From positions 1 to 24,111 of the forward strand of contig CALAZX010000226.1 in NCBI GenBank assembly GCA_937926555.1: a stretch of DNA of 24,111 bases. The letters are read 5' to 3'. The notes beneath the pieces were generated by a model that ran no database searches, was not told where the DNA came from, and worked only from the letters and a program-made list of their open reading frames with translations. This DNA is from an uncultured Negativicutes bacterium (lineage in GTDB: Bacteria > Bacillota > Negativicutes > Acidaminococcales > Acidaminococcaceae). Below, one piece after another: positions 13,244-20,767 of the stretch (positions are counted from its first letter, which is position 1; each line of letters starts with the position of its first letter). The position numbers and the translations under genes were made by a program.

Positions 13244-13672
13244 TCAGTGGGACCACTGCCAGACCCGCCAGCTCAGCCAGGCCACGAAGGCGCCGCTGAA
13301 ATCCAGCAGGATGTCCTGGATGCGCCCGCTCCGTCCGGGGATGAAAAGCTGCAGGTACTCGTCGGCCACCGCCGTCAGGAGGCAGAAGAGGAGCACATAG
13401 CCCGTGGCGGTATGGCGTCCGGTGCCATAGGCAGTCAGCGCCCCGATCCACAGGGAGCCCAGCAGCATGAACTCGAAGAAATGCCCCAGTTTCCGGATCA
13501 CATGGTTCCATTCCGGAAGGGTCATGTGCACCTGGAGCAGCTCACCCACCCGGGCGGCGAACCCCGCCAGGAAATAGCTGGCGTTGTTGGAGGTCACAGC
13601 CGGGACGGACGAATTGTAGAAGATGAAAGCGGTGAAAAGCAGCACAAGCAGCGAATATACCAGTTTTCTCAT
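13244..13672 (-). CDS. VanZ-like family membrane protein
   Basis: A small membrane protein of 142 aa with about four hydrophobic segments. It has the hallmarks of the VanZ-like family: RKLGHFFEFMLLG in the middle and DEYLQLFIPGRSGRIQDILLDFSGA near the end. VanZ itself gives slight teicoplanin resistance, but most family members are of unknown function, so resistance should not be assumed. ATG 13672 is chosen over upstream in-frame codons because AAGGA lies seven bases before it and the protein then opens with a basic residue pair and a membrane helix. It follows folD by 108 bp on the same strand and ends just before the tandem hairpin repeats and a terminator, so it is probably the last gene of the fhs-folD transcript. 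Confidence 0.88.
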   Translation of the reverse strand: MRKLVYSLLVLLFTAFIFYNSSVPAVTSNNASYFLAGFAARVGELLQVHMTLPEWNHVIRKLGHFFEFMLLGSLWIGALTAYGTGRHTATGYVLLFCLLTAVADEYLQLFIPGRSGRIQDILLDFSGAFVAWLSWRVWQWSH

Positions 13673-13780
13673 TCCCGATTCCTTCTTTCCTCCCCCGCCG
13701 GAGCGGGAGCGTGTCATTCGGTCTTGCGGTCACAGGTTCCGGAGGCGCCTGTCAGTGCGCCGCGGTCGACCTGCTTCCCA

Positions 13781-14611
13781 TCACAGGTTCCGGGTCAGCG
13801 CGTCCATCATCATCATGTTGCTGACGGTGCCGATACCGCCGGGAACCGGCGTGAAGGCGGAAGCTTTCTCCGCCACCTCGGGAGCCACGTCGCCTACGAT
13901 GCCGTCATCGGTGACATTGATGCCCACATCCACGATCACGGCGCCTTCCTTCACCATGTCCGGAGTCACGAAGCCGGCCTTGCCGATAGCCGCCACGATG
14001 ATGTCCGCCTCACGCAGGATGGCGGGCAGGTTCTCCGTATGGCTGTGGCAGACAGTGACGGTGCAGTTCTCCTGGAGCAGCAGCAGCGCCACCGGTTTGC
14101 CCACCACGTTGCTGCGGCCCAGCACCACGGCCTTCTTCCCGTCCAGAGGGATGTTGTAGTGCTTCAGGGTGGCCAGGCAGGCCCGGGGGGTGCAGGCGGC
14201 CCAGCGGCTTTTTCCAAGCAGCAGGGCACCGCAATTCTCGGGGTTGAGGCAGTCCATGTCCTTCTCCGGGTCGATCTTCGCTCCCACCCGGTCCGCATTG
14301 ACCTGGGCGGGCATGGGCATCATGGGCAGGATGCCGGTGACCGTGGGGTCCATATTGAGGGCCGCCACCGCACCCAGCACCTCTTCCGTGGAGGCGCTTT
14401 CCGGCAGCTCCACGCAGCGGGTCTCCGCCCCGATGCTCTCCGCCATCTTCACCAGGCGGTTCCGGTACACCATGGAGGCCGGGTCCCCTCCCACCGTGAG
14501 GATGGCCAGCAGCACCTTGGTGCCCGCCTTGGCCGCCTCGCCGATCTGCTCCGTAATCCGGGCGCGGTAGGCGTCAGCCACCGCTTTGCCGCGCATCATC
14601 AGTGTTTCCAT
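13781..14611 (-). CDS. folD: Methylenetetrahydrofolate dehydrogenase/cyclohydrolase (FolD), variant type
   Basis: Cytosolic bifunctional enzyme (276 aa) of the one-carbon pathway: 5,10-methylene-THF to methenyl-THF with NAD(P), then to 10-formyl-THF. The Rossmann segment VVLGRSNVVGKPVA and the AIGKAGFVTPDMVKEGAVIVDVGIN segment are clear. Several canonical motifs differ. The Tyr-x3-Lys pair is absent: Tyr49 is followed by Leu53, with Lys55 at +6. PCTP reads ACTP, and the C-terminal GGVGPMT reads GGIGTVS. I recall similar variants in anaerobic Firmicutes, so this is probably a subfamily rather than decay, but whether both activities are kept is uncertain. ATG 14611 has GGAGG nine bases upstream. 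It follows fhs by 87 bp, with a hairpin between, and supplies the partner step to formate-THF ligase. Confidence 0.9.
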   Translation of the reverse strand: METLMMRGKAVADAYRARITEQIGEAAKAGTKVLLAILTVGGDPASMVYRNRLVKMAESIGAETRCVELPESASTEEVLGAVAALNMDPTVTGILPMMPMPAQVNADRVGAKIDPEKDMDCLNPENCGALLLGKSRWAACTPRACLATLKHYNIPLDGKKAVVLGRSNVVGKPVALLLLQENCTVTVCHSHTENLPAILREADIIVAAIGKAGFVTPDMVKEGAVIVDVGINVTDDGIVGDVAPEVAEKASAFTPVPGGIGTVSNMMMMDALTRNL

Positions 14612-14635
14612 GTCTCTATCTTCCTCCAATACCAG

Positions 14636-14667
14636 GATTGGCGACTACCCGTGGATAATCGCCAATC
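14636..14667 (-). other. Hairpin between fhs and folD
   Basis: A perfect 9-bp inverted repeat, GATTGGCGA (14636-14644) and TCGCCAATC (14659-14667), with a 14-nt loop. There is no T-run on the minus strand. It ends 25 bp before the folD ATG, so it might tune expression of folD relative to fhs by RNA processing or partial termination. Confidence 0.5.
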
Positions 14668-14698
14668 GTCTTCTCTTGTGTTTTCTGTTTTCAGCTTA

Positions 14699-16369
14699 TC
14701 AGAACAGTCCGCTGATCCGGCCCTCGTCGCTGACGTCGATGTTCTCGGCGGCAGGGCGTTTGGGCAGACCGGGCATGGTCAGGATGTCGCCGGTGTAGAT
14801 GACAACGAAGCCCGCGCCGGCACTGATCTTGGCGTCTTTCACCGTCATGGTGAAGCCTTCCGGAGCGCCCAGCAGCGCCGGATTGTCCGACAGGGAGTAC
14901 TGGGTCTTGGCCATGCATACCGGCAGGTTGCCGAAGCCGTGCTCCTGGTACTCGGCCAGGGCCTGTTTCGCCTTCTTCTGGAATTCCACCTTCTCGGCGC
15001 CGTAGATCTCGCGGGCGATGGTGGACACCTTCTCCTCCAGGGTCATGTCCAGGGGATAGATGGGTGCGAAATGGGCCTCGCCGCCCTCGGCCAGGCGCAC
15101 AACGGCTTCCGCCAGTTCCACGCCGCCTTCGCCGCCTTTGGCGAAGACATCGCTGATGGCCACCTGTACGCCCAGATCGGCGCAGTAGTCATGGACAGCC
15201 TCCAGTTCCTCGGGGGTGTCCTGCTCGAACACGTTGATGGCCACAACCACCGGCACGCCGAACTTGAACACGTTCTCGATGTGGCGTCCCAGATTGCAGA
15301 GACCGGCTTTCACCGCCGCCACGTTGGGGGTCTTCAGCTCGGTCTTGGCCACGCCGCCATGCATCTTCAGCGCGCGGACGGTTGCCACCAGGACACAGGC
15401 GTCCGGATGCAGTCCGGCGTAGCGGCACTTGATGTCGAAGAATTTCTCGGCGCCCAGGTCGGCACCGAAACCGGCCTCCGTCACGGTGTAGTCAGCCAGA
15501 CGCAGGGCGGTCTGGGTAGCCATGACGCTGTTGCAGCCGTGGGCGATGTTGGCGAAAGGACCGCCATGGATGATGGCGGGCACGTTCTCCAGGGTCTGCA
15601 CCAGGTTGGGTTTCACCGCGTCTTTCAGCAGTGCGGCCATGGCGCCGGCGGCTTTCAGGTCGCCGCAGGTGACAGGCTTGCCCTCGTAGGTGTAGGCCAC
15701 CACGATTTTCTTCAGCCGCTCTTTCAGGTCGTGGAGGCTGGTAGCCAGGCAGAGGATCGCCATGACCTCGGAGGCCACGGTGATGTCGAAACCGTCCTCA
15801 CGGGGCACGCCGTGGGCTTTGCCGCCCAGGCCCACCACGATGTTGCGCAGCTCGCGGTCGTTCATGTCCACCACGCGTTTCCAGATGATCCGGCGGGGAT
15901 CGATGTTCAGCAGGTTCCCCTGCTGGATGGAGTTGTCCAGCATGGCGGACAGCAACATATGTGCGGAAGTGATGGCGTGGAAATCGCCGGTGAAGTGCAG
16001 GTTGATGTCCTCCATGGGCACAACCTGGGAGTAACCGCCGCCGGCGGCTCCGCCCTTCACGCCCATGCAGGGCCCCAGGGAGGGTTCACGGAGCGCCACG
16101 ATGGCTTTCTTGCCGATCTTGGCCAGCCCCTGGGCCAGGCCCACCGTGGTGGTGGACTTGCCCTCTCCCGCCGGGGTGGGGGTGATGGCGGTGACCAGCA
16201 CCAGCTTCCCCGGTTTTCTCTCTTCCACGTCGCGAATCAGTTTGTAGGAAAGTTTTGCCTTGTATTTTCCGTACAGTTCCAGGTCGTCTTCCCGGATTCC
16301 CAGTTTTGCGGCCACCTCGGTGATGGGCAGCATCTTGGCTTGCTGAGCAATTTCAATATCGGATAACAT
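14699..16369 (-). CDS. fhs: Formate-tetrahydrofolate ligase
   Basis: ATP-dependent cytosolic enzyme (556 aa, normal length) joining formate and THF to 10-formyl-THF; it can also run in reverse to make ATP during purine or amino-acid fermentation. The ATP loop TPTPAGEGKSTTTVGL and the long conserved EPSLGPCMGVKGGAAGGGYS and INLHFTGDFHAI segments are intact, as is the DxFAKGGEGG region. ATG 16369 gives the standard MLSDIEIAQQA start and has GGAGG nine bases upstream; the open frame extends to 16489 but runs through the promoter. Followed by folD and then a VanZ-like gene on one probable transcript. The likely role in this anaerobe is C1 supply, with the direction of flux not decidable from sequence. 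Confidence 0.97.
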   Translation of the reverse strand: MLSDIEIAQQAKMLPITEVAAKLGIREDDLELYGKYKAKLSYKLIRDVEERKPGKLVLVTAITPTPAGEGKSTTTVGLAQGLAKIGKKAIVALREPSLGPCMGVKGGAAGGGYSQVVPMEDINLHFTGDFHAITSAHMLLSAMLDNSIQQGNLLNIDPRRIIWKRVVDMNDRELRNIVVGLGGKAHGVPREDGFDITVASEVMAILCLATSLHDLKERLKKIVVAYTYEGKPVTCGDLKAAGAMAALLKDAVKPNLVQTLENVPAIIHGGPFANIAHGCNSVMATQTALRLADYTVTEAGFGADLGAEKFFDIKCRYAGLHPDACVLVATVRALKMHGGVAKTELKTPNVAAVKAGLCNLGRHIENVFKFGVPVVVAINVFEQDTPEELEAVHDYCADLGVQVAISDVFAKGGEGGVELAEAVVRLAEGGEAHFAPIYPLDMTLEEKVSTIAREIYGAEKVEFQKKAKQALAEYQEHGFGNLPVCMAKTQYSLSDNPALLGAPEGFTMTVKDAKISAGAGFVVIYTGDILTMPGLPKRPAAENIDVSDEGRISGLF

Positions 16370-16477
16370 TCTGTGATTCCTCCCCATTTCTTTACTTTCG
16401 CTTACCTTTGTACACTTGCCGGAGACTTCCGCCTGCCGGGAACCGGAAAATCCGTCCCGCGGAGTTTCTCTTCTCTC

Positions 16478-16505
16478 AATATACCACAAAGCTGAATTAC
16501 TTCAA
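16478..16505 (-). promoter_or_regulatory. Promoter for fhs-folD
   Basis: On the minus strand TTGAAG (16500-16505) and TATATT (16478-16483) are 16 bp apart. The predicted leader is about 100 nt. I looked for THF and ZTP riboswitch signatures in it and found none. Confidence 0.55.
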
Positions 16506-16521
16506 CCATGTTCCTAGGATA

Positions 16522-18576
16522 TCACTTGAACCAGATCTCCACCTTGCTCCCCTCGGGGACCAGCTGACCCGCCGCAGGGTCCTGCTTGAAAGCGGTGCCG
16601 GAGCCGTAGGGTTCCAGGGCCAGGCCGCCCTCCTCCAGGATGGTCATGGCCTGCCGCACGTCCAGTCCGGAGAAGTCCGGCAGCTGCCACATGCCGTTGC
16701 CGCCGTTCTTCAGCACCGGCTTCTCCCGGGTGAGGCTCAGGGCCTTGTCGGCATGGGCCTCGAAAGAGGGAAGCTCGTCCTTGCGGGAGGGCTGGATGCC
16801 CTTGGCCACCAGGATCTGCTGAAGGGTGTCGCGGAATACCGGCGCGGACACCTGGGAGCCGTAGAAGGAGCCCTGGGGGGTGTCCAGCATGACCAGCATG
16901 GCGTACTGGGGCTTGTCCGCGGGGACGAAGCCCACGAAAGAGGCGATATATTCGCCGGGAGCGTAGCCTCCGTGCTCGGACAGCTTCTCCGCCGTGCCGG
17001 TCTTGCCGGCGATGCGGTAGCCCTTGATGGCCGCGGTCCTGCCGCCGCCACCGTCAACCACGCTCTCCATCATGATGCGCATCTCCTTGGCCACTTCCTC
17101 GGAGACAACCCGGCGGACCACTTTCCTGCCGCCCTGCCGGATGACCTCCCCGTTGGGGGCCACAATCCGGTCGATGATATAGGGCTGCAGCAGCTCGCCG
17201 CCGTTGGCGATAGCGCAGATGGCCCGGAGCATCTGCAGCGGAGTCACCGCGATGCCCTGGCCGATGGCCATGGTGGCCACGTCCGGCTGGTACATGCTCT
17301 TGGGGTCGTAGAGGATGCCGTCCTCCTCGCCGGGCAGCTCCACGCCGGTGACAGCGCCGAAACCGAACTTCTTGGCGTAGTCGATTTCACGCTCGGCGCC
17401 CAGTTTCAGACCGATCTGCACCATGCCGGTGTTGATGGAGTACTTGATCACGTCGCTGAAGGGGATGATGCCATGCCCCTCGCCGTTCCAGTTGCGGATA
17501 TAGCGGTCCGCCACCTTCACCCTGCCCAGGTCCTCGATGGGACTGTCCGGCCGGATGATATTCTCCGTCAGTGCCATGCAGCCCACGATAGGCTTGAACA
17601 CGGAACCGGGCTCATAGATGATGGAGATGCCCCGGTTCAGCCAGGTGGAGGCCGGATACTTGCCGAAATTGTTGGGGTCGAAGGTGGGACGGCTGCCCAT
17701 GGCCAGGATGGCCCCCGTGTTGGGGTCCATGATGACAACGGCGGCGCTCTTGGCCTTGGTCCGTTTCATGGCATCGTCCAGCGCGTCCTCGATGACGAAC
17801 TGCATCTTGCTGTCCAGGGTCAGGTACACCGTGGACAGGTGGGATTTGTCCGGTGTGGGGTCGTCCACATCCTCCGCCATCCGGCGGCCGTGGGCGTCCA
17901 CTTTCTTCGATTTATAGGTGGTGGCGCCCTTCAGGATGCTGTCCAGCGCCAGCTCGATACCGGCCAGGCCGCTGTCGTCCATTCCCACGAATCCCAGCAC
18001 CTGGGCCGCCATGGATTTCTTCGTATAATAGCGTTTGCTCTCCTCCAGGAAATGGAGTCCCTGGAGCTTGTTGTCCTTGATGACTTTCGCCACCCGCTCA
18101 TAATCCGCCGGGTCCAGCATCCGCTTCACCCAGACGAACTGTCCCTTGAGGGAGAAAGTGTCGTGGAGGGACTGTTCCGGCATGCCCAGCACCGGCGCCA
18201 GCTTCTCCGCCGCCAGCCGGGGCATGTCCACCGCGGGGGCGCCGCCTTTCGGGTTGGCGCTGCGCTGCATCTCGTCGGGGTTCACATACAGGGATTTCAC
18301 CATGATGCTCACCGCCAGCTCCTCGCCGTTGCAGTCCAGAATCTTGCCGCGGGGCGTGTTGCGGGACACGTTCCAGGTGTTCTGCCCCTCCGCCATCTTC
18401 ATCATCCGCTCCCCGTCGATGATCTGAAGCCAGAAAAGACGGCCCACCACGATCACCAGGAAGAGGCTCAGAAGGGTGAAAAGACAGAGGATGCGGTTCT
18501 TCTGCATCCGCTGGAACATTTTCCCCGGACCGCCGGAAGACGGCTCACCCCGCCGGGAGTCATTGGAATATCTCAT
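16522..18576 (-). CDS. Class B penicillin-binding protein with PASTA domain (FtsI/SpoVD type)
   Basis: Membrane-anchored transpeptidase (684 aa) that crosslinks peptidoglycan on the outer face of the membrane. A basic N-terminus and one membrane helix (about 29-50) are followed by a PBP dimerisation domain (about 70-240). The transpeptidase domain has active Ser325 in SVFK (usually STFK), SIN at 380-382 and KTG at 525-527. A single PASTA domain ends the protein (about 628-684). ATG 18576 has AAGGAGG eight bases upstream and overlaps the stop of the upstream SEDS gene as ATGA. SEDS proteins are the glycosyltransferase partners of class B PBPs, so these two should form one enzyme complex. Whether it serves division (FtsI) or another process cannot be decided from this window; the usual division-gene neighbours are absent. 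Confidence 0.94.
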   Translation of the reverse strand: MRYSNDSRRGEPSSGGPGKMFQRMQKNRILCLFTLLSLFLVIVVGRLFWLQIIDGERMMKMAEGQNTWNVSRNTPRGKILDCNGEELAVSIMVKSLYVNPDEMQRSANPKGGAPAVDMPRLAAEKLAPVLGMPEQSLHDTFSLKGQFVWVKRMLDPADYERVAKVIKDNKLQGLHFLEESKRYYTKKSMAAQVLGFVGMDDSGLAGIELALDSILKGATTYKSKKVDAHGRRMAEDVDDPTPDKSHLSTVYLTLDSKMQFVIEDALDDAMKRTKAKSAAVVIMDPNTGAILAMGSRPTFDPNNFGKYPASTWLNRGISIIYEPGSVFKPIVGCMALTENIIRPDSPIEDLGRVKVADRYIRNWNGEGHGIIPFSDVIKYSINTGMVQIGLKLGAEREIDYAKKFGFGAVTGVELPGEEDGILYDPKSMYQPDVATMAIGQGIAVTPLQMLRAICAIANGGELLQPYIIDRIVAPNGEVIRQGGRKVVRRVVSEEVAKEMRIMMESVVDGGGGRTAAIKGYRIAGKTGTAEKLSEHGGYAPGEYIASFVGFVPADKPQYAMLVMLDTPQGSFYGSQVSAPVFRDTLQQILVAKGIQPSRKDELPSFEAHADKALSLTREKPVLKNGGNGMWQLPDFSGLDVRQAMTILEEGGLALEPYGSGTAFKQDPAAGQLVPEGSKVEIWFK

Positions 18577-19796
18577 CGCAGGGGCCTCCTTCCTCCGTTA
18601 CGTCTCACCACGCGCAGACCGGGTTTCTCCACAGGCGGGAGCCCCGCATTGTAGCGCTCCACGATCTCGCGCTTCCGCTTCTCGTCACGGTAGACGGACA
18701 GCACCAGTCCCAGGCCCACCAGGTTGGTCACCATGGAAGTGCCGCCGTAACTGATGAAAACCAGGGGCACGCCGATGACCGGCGCGCAGCCGGAGACCAT
18801 CAGCATGTTGGCGGCGGACTGCCCCACCACCAGCATGGTGACGCCGCCCACCAGCAGAAATCCCCGGGGGTTCCGGGTGTTCCACATGATCAGCACCAGC
18901 GCCCACAGCAGCAGGAAGAAGCAGGCCACCATCAGCAGCACGCCGATGAACCCCCACTCCTGGCAGAAGATGGCGAAGGCGAAGTCCGTATGGGCCTCGG
19001 GCAGGTAGAAGAACTTGCCGGTGCCCTGTCCCCAGGTCATCCCGGAGAAACCGCCGCTGCCGATGGCCAGCAGGGACTGTACCGTCTGGTAGCCAGTCCC
19101 CTGGGCGTCTTTCCAGGGATCCAGCCACTGGGTGAGACGGGCCATGCGGTACGGCGCCATCTTGGCCAGCGTGATCAGTCCGAGGCCGCCCACCAGGGCC
19201 ACCACGCCGGTCTCCACCCAGGGAAGGCCGGCCATGAAGAACAGGCCCATCATCAGTCCCCAGATGATGGTGGCGGTGCCCATGTCAGGCTGCATGAAGA
19301 CGAACAGCCCCAGCAGCCCGGAATAGCCCATCAGAATCAGACAGTCCTTGTCCCGGAAGGTGGCGTTGAGCCCCTGCCGCATCCGCTCCCCCAGATAATG
19401 GGAGCCGATGATCACTTCCAGCAGCTTCACCATCTCCGAAGGCTGGAAGGAGCCCACCCCGGGGATCCGGATCCAGCGGCGCGCGCCGTTGACGACCTCG
19501 CCGGCGGCGAAGACCGCCAGCAGGCTCAGCACGCCCACCACCGCCATCAGCCCCAGGGCCCGCGGCGTCATCAGCCGCTTGTAGTTCACCCGGTAGCCTA
19601 TCCAGAAAAACAGAGCCAGGCCCACAATGCCGAATATCACGTACCGTATCAGGAAATAATAGGGATTGTGCATATTGATGCCCGCCTGCACATAGCTGGC
19701 GCTGAACACGTTGATCGCGCCGATTCCCATCAGGAGCAGCACAATCCAGACAATCGCCTCTGCCGGCGAATGCCAGAACAGAAATTTTTTATCCAT
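18573..19796 (-). CDS. ftsW: SEDS-family peptidoglycan glycosyltransferase (FtsW/RodA/SpoVE type)
   Basis: Polytopic membrane protein of 407 aa that polymerises lipid II with a cognate class B PBP. It has the FSAS segment after the first helix, GARRWI, FQPSEMVKL, FMQPDMGTA and the long outer loop with PEAHTDFAFAIFCQE, ending in GVPLVFISYGGTS. In the last motif the usual PVTGVPLPF reads PVIGVPLVF, a small departure. The C-terminus (about 365-407) is basic and cytosolic. ATG 19796 has an AGGGGG-like site five bases upstream. It follows trmB by 80 bp and overlaps the PASTA PBP gene by four bases, which argues for coupled production of a SEDS-PBP pair. FtsW is the best label, but RodA or SpoVE roles cannot be excluded. 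Confidence 0.9.
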   Translation of the reverse strand: MDKKFLFWHSPAEAIVWIVLLLMGIGAINVFSASYVQAGINMHNPYYFLIRYVIFGIVGLALFFWIGYRVNYKRLMTPRALGLMAVVGVLSLLAVFAAGEVVNGARRWIRIPGVGSFQPSEMVKLLEVIIGSHYLGERMRQGLNATFRDKDCLILMGYSGLLGLFVFMQPDMGTATIIWGLMMGLFFMAGLPWVETGVVALVGGLGLITLAKMAPYRMARLTQWLDPWKDAQGTGYQTVQSLLAIGSGGFSGMTWGQGTGKFFYLPEAHTDFAFAIFCQEWGFIGVLLMVACFFLLLWALVLIMWNTRNPRGFLLVGGVTMLVVGQSAANMLMVSGCAPVIGVPLVFISYGGTSMVTNLVGLGLVLSVYRDEKRKREIVERYNAGLPPVEKPGLRVVRRNGGRRPLR

Positions 19797-19876
19797 GTCG
19801 TCCCCCTGTCATATCTCGGAAAATCCAGTCGGAAACACCTTGCGGAATCTTTTTACACCCTTGTGGTGCCGGGGGA

Positions 19877-20515
19877 TCAGAATACCGCCTTGCAGTAGTT
19901 GATGGGCTTGCCCCAGGCGCTGAACTTCTTCTCGTACTCCGTCTGCACCTCGTTCACAAAGTCACTGTGATGCAGGTCGTAGGACAGCTCCTGGATATCC
20001 AGGCCGAACTCCCTGAACTCCTCCACGGAGAAGTCGAAAAGCTCCCGGTTGTCCGTCTTGAAGTAGAGGACGCCGCCCTCCCCCATCAGGTTCTTGTACA
20101 GGGTCAGGAAGTTCCGGTGGGTCAGGCGCCGTTTCGCATGACGGGCCTTGGGCCAGGGATCGCTGAAGTTCAGATACAGGGTGCGGATCTCGCCGGGGGC
20201 GAACCACTCCTCCATGAAGGCCGCGTTGCCGCAGAGGATCTTCACGTTGTCCAGCTCCAGCTCCTTCACCTTCTTCGCCGGATAATAGGCGATGTCGTGC
20301 TGTGTCTCCACACCGATATAGGCCTTCTCCGGATGAAGCTGGGCCATGCCGGTGATGAAGCCGCCCTTGCCGCAGCCGATCTCCAGGCAGAGCTCCTTGC
20401 CGGGGAACACCTCCTGCCACTTGCCTCTGAAGCGGTCCAGGTCCTCCAGGTAGACATACTGCTCCGCCACGTCTTTCATCGCATCCTCGATCCAGGGTTT
20501 CTTTCTTAAACGCAT
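19877..20515 (-). CDS. trmB: tRNA (guanine-N7-)-methyltransferase
   Basis: SAM-dependent methyltransferase (212 aa) making m7G46 in the tRNA variable loop. The SAM-binding motif LEIGCGKGGFI lies at about 43-53. The family signature NFSDPWPKARHAKRRL follows in the middle, then KTDN and the C-terminal SDFVNEVQTEYEKKF. The start at 20515 is preceded by AGAAGG at acceptable spacing and gives the usual basic MRLRKKPW N-terminus. It is the first gene of the group trmB, ftsW, PBP on the minus strand. A TATAAT box at 20652-20657 just after the neighbouring terminator is the probable promoter element. No unusual residues are seen. Confidence 0.96.
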   Translation of the reverse strand: MRLRKKPWIEDAMKDVAEQYVYLEDLDRFRGKWQEVFPGKELCLEIGCGKGGFITGMAQLHPEKAYIGVETQHDIAYYPAKKVKELELDNVKILCGNAAFMEEWFAPGEIRTLYLNFSDPWPKARHAKRRLTHRNFLTLYKNLMGEGGVLYFKTDNRELFDFSVEEFREFGLDIQELSYDLHHSDFVNEVQTEYEKKFSAWGKPINYCKAVF

Positions 20516-20651
20516 GCTTTATAACCTTCTCTCTCTTCACTCTCGAATTTTCTTCCGGGGGGAAGAATCGTTTTGTTTTGTTATCGGATAGCTTTCCGGG
20601 ATCCCGCCTCAAAAAAGGGGCTGTTTTCCCATATTACCCTTATATTCTTTC

Positions 20652-20657
20652 ATTATA
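20652..20657 (-). promoter_or_regulatory. -10 box of the probable trmB operon promoter
   Basis: A perfect TATAAT on the minus strand lies 15 bp beyond the terminator stem of the preceding gene. No good -35 box is present, because that position is taken up by the terminator arm. The leader to trmB would be about 130 nt and contains a TTCTTCC/GGAAGAA hairpin. Confidence 0.4.
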
Positions 20658-20672
20658 CCGCAAGATAAAGAA

Positions 20673-20698
20673 AAGTGCGCCGGAAAATCGGCGCACTT
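20673..20698 (-). terminator. Rho-independent terminator of the AcoR-like regulator gene
   Basis: A perfect 9-bp stem, AAGTGCGCC (20673-20681) with GGCGCACTT (20690-20698), and 8-nt loop, followed on the minus strand by TTCTTTAT. It is 70 bp past the stop at 20768. Confidence 0.85.
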
Positions 20699-20767
20699 CA
20701 GGAAAATTCTCTTCAATTTTGTCCGGATTCCGGAGAATCCGTCTCCCGCGGCTTCCGCCACCGGGCA

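Noticed and set aside
13244..13672. Glycopeptide resistance gene
   Set aside because: VanZ-like proteins are widespread and mostly uncharacterised; no vanHAX or vanRS genes are nearby.
13247..16366. A 1039-codon open frame on the plus strand opposite vanZ, folD and fhs
   Set aside because: It is antisense to three clearly recognised genes, has no recognisable domains, is His/Gln/Gly-rich as expected of a shadow of GC-rich codon usage, and lacks a ribosome binding site.
16370..16477. THF or ZTP riboswitch in the fhs leader
   Set aside because: The leader has GC-rich inverted segments but none of the conserved core sequences of those classes.
16408..18654. Long plus-strand frame opposite the PBP gene
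   Set aside because: Shadow of the PBP reading frame; low-complexity His/Leu/Gln composition and no motif.
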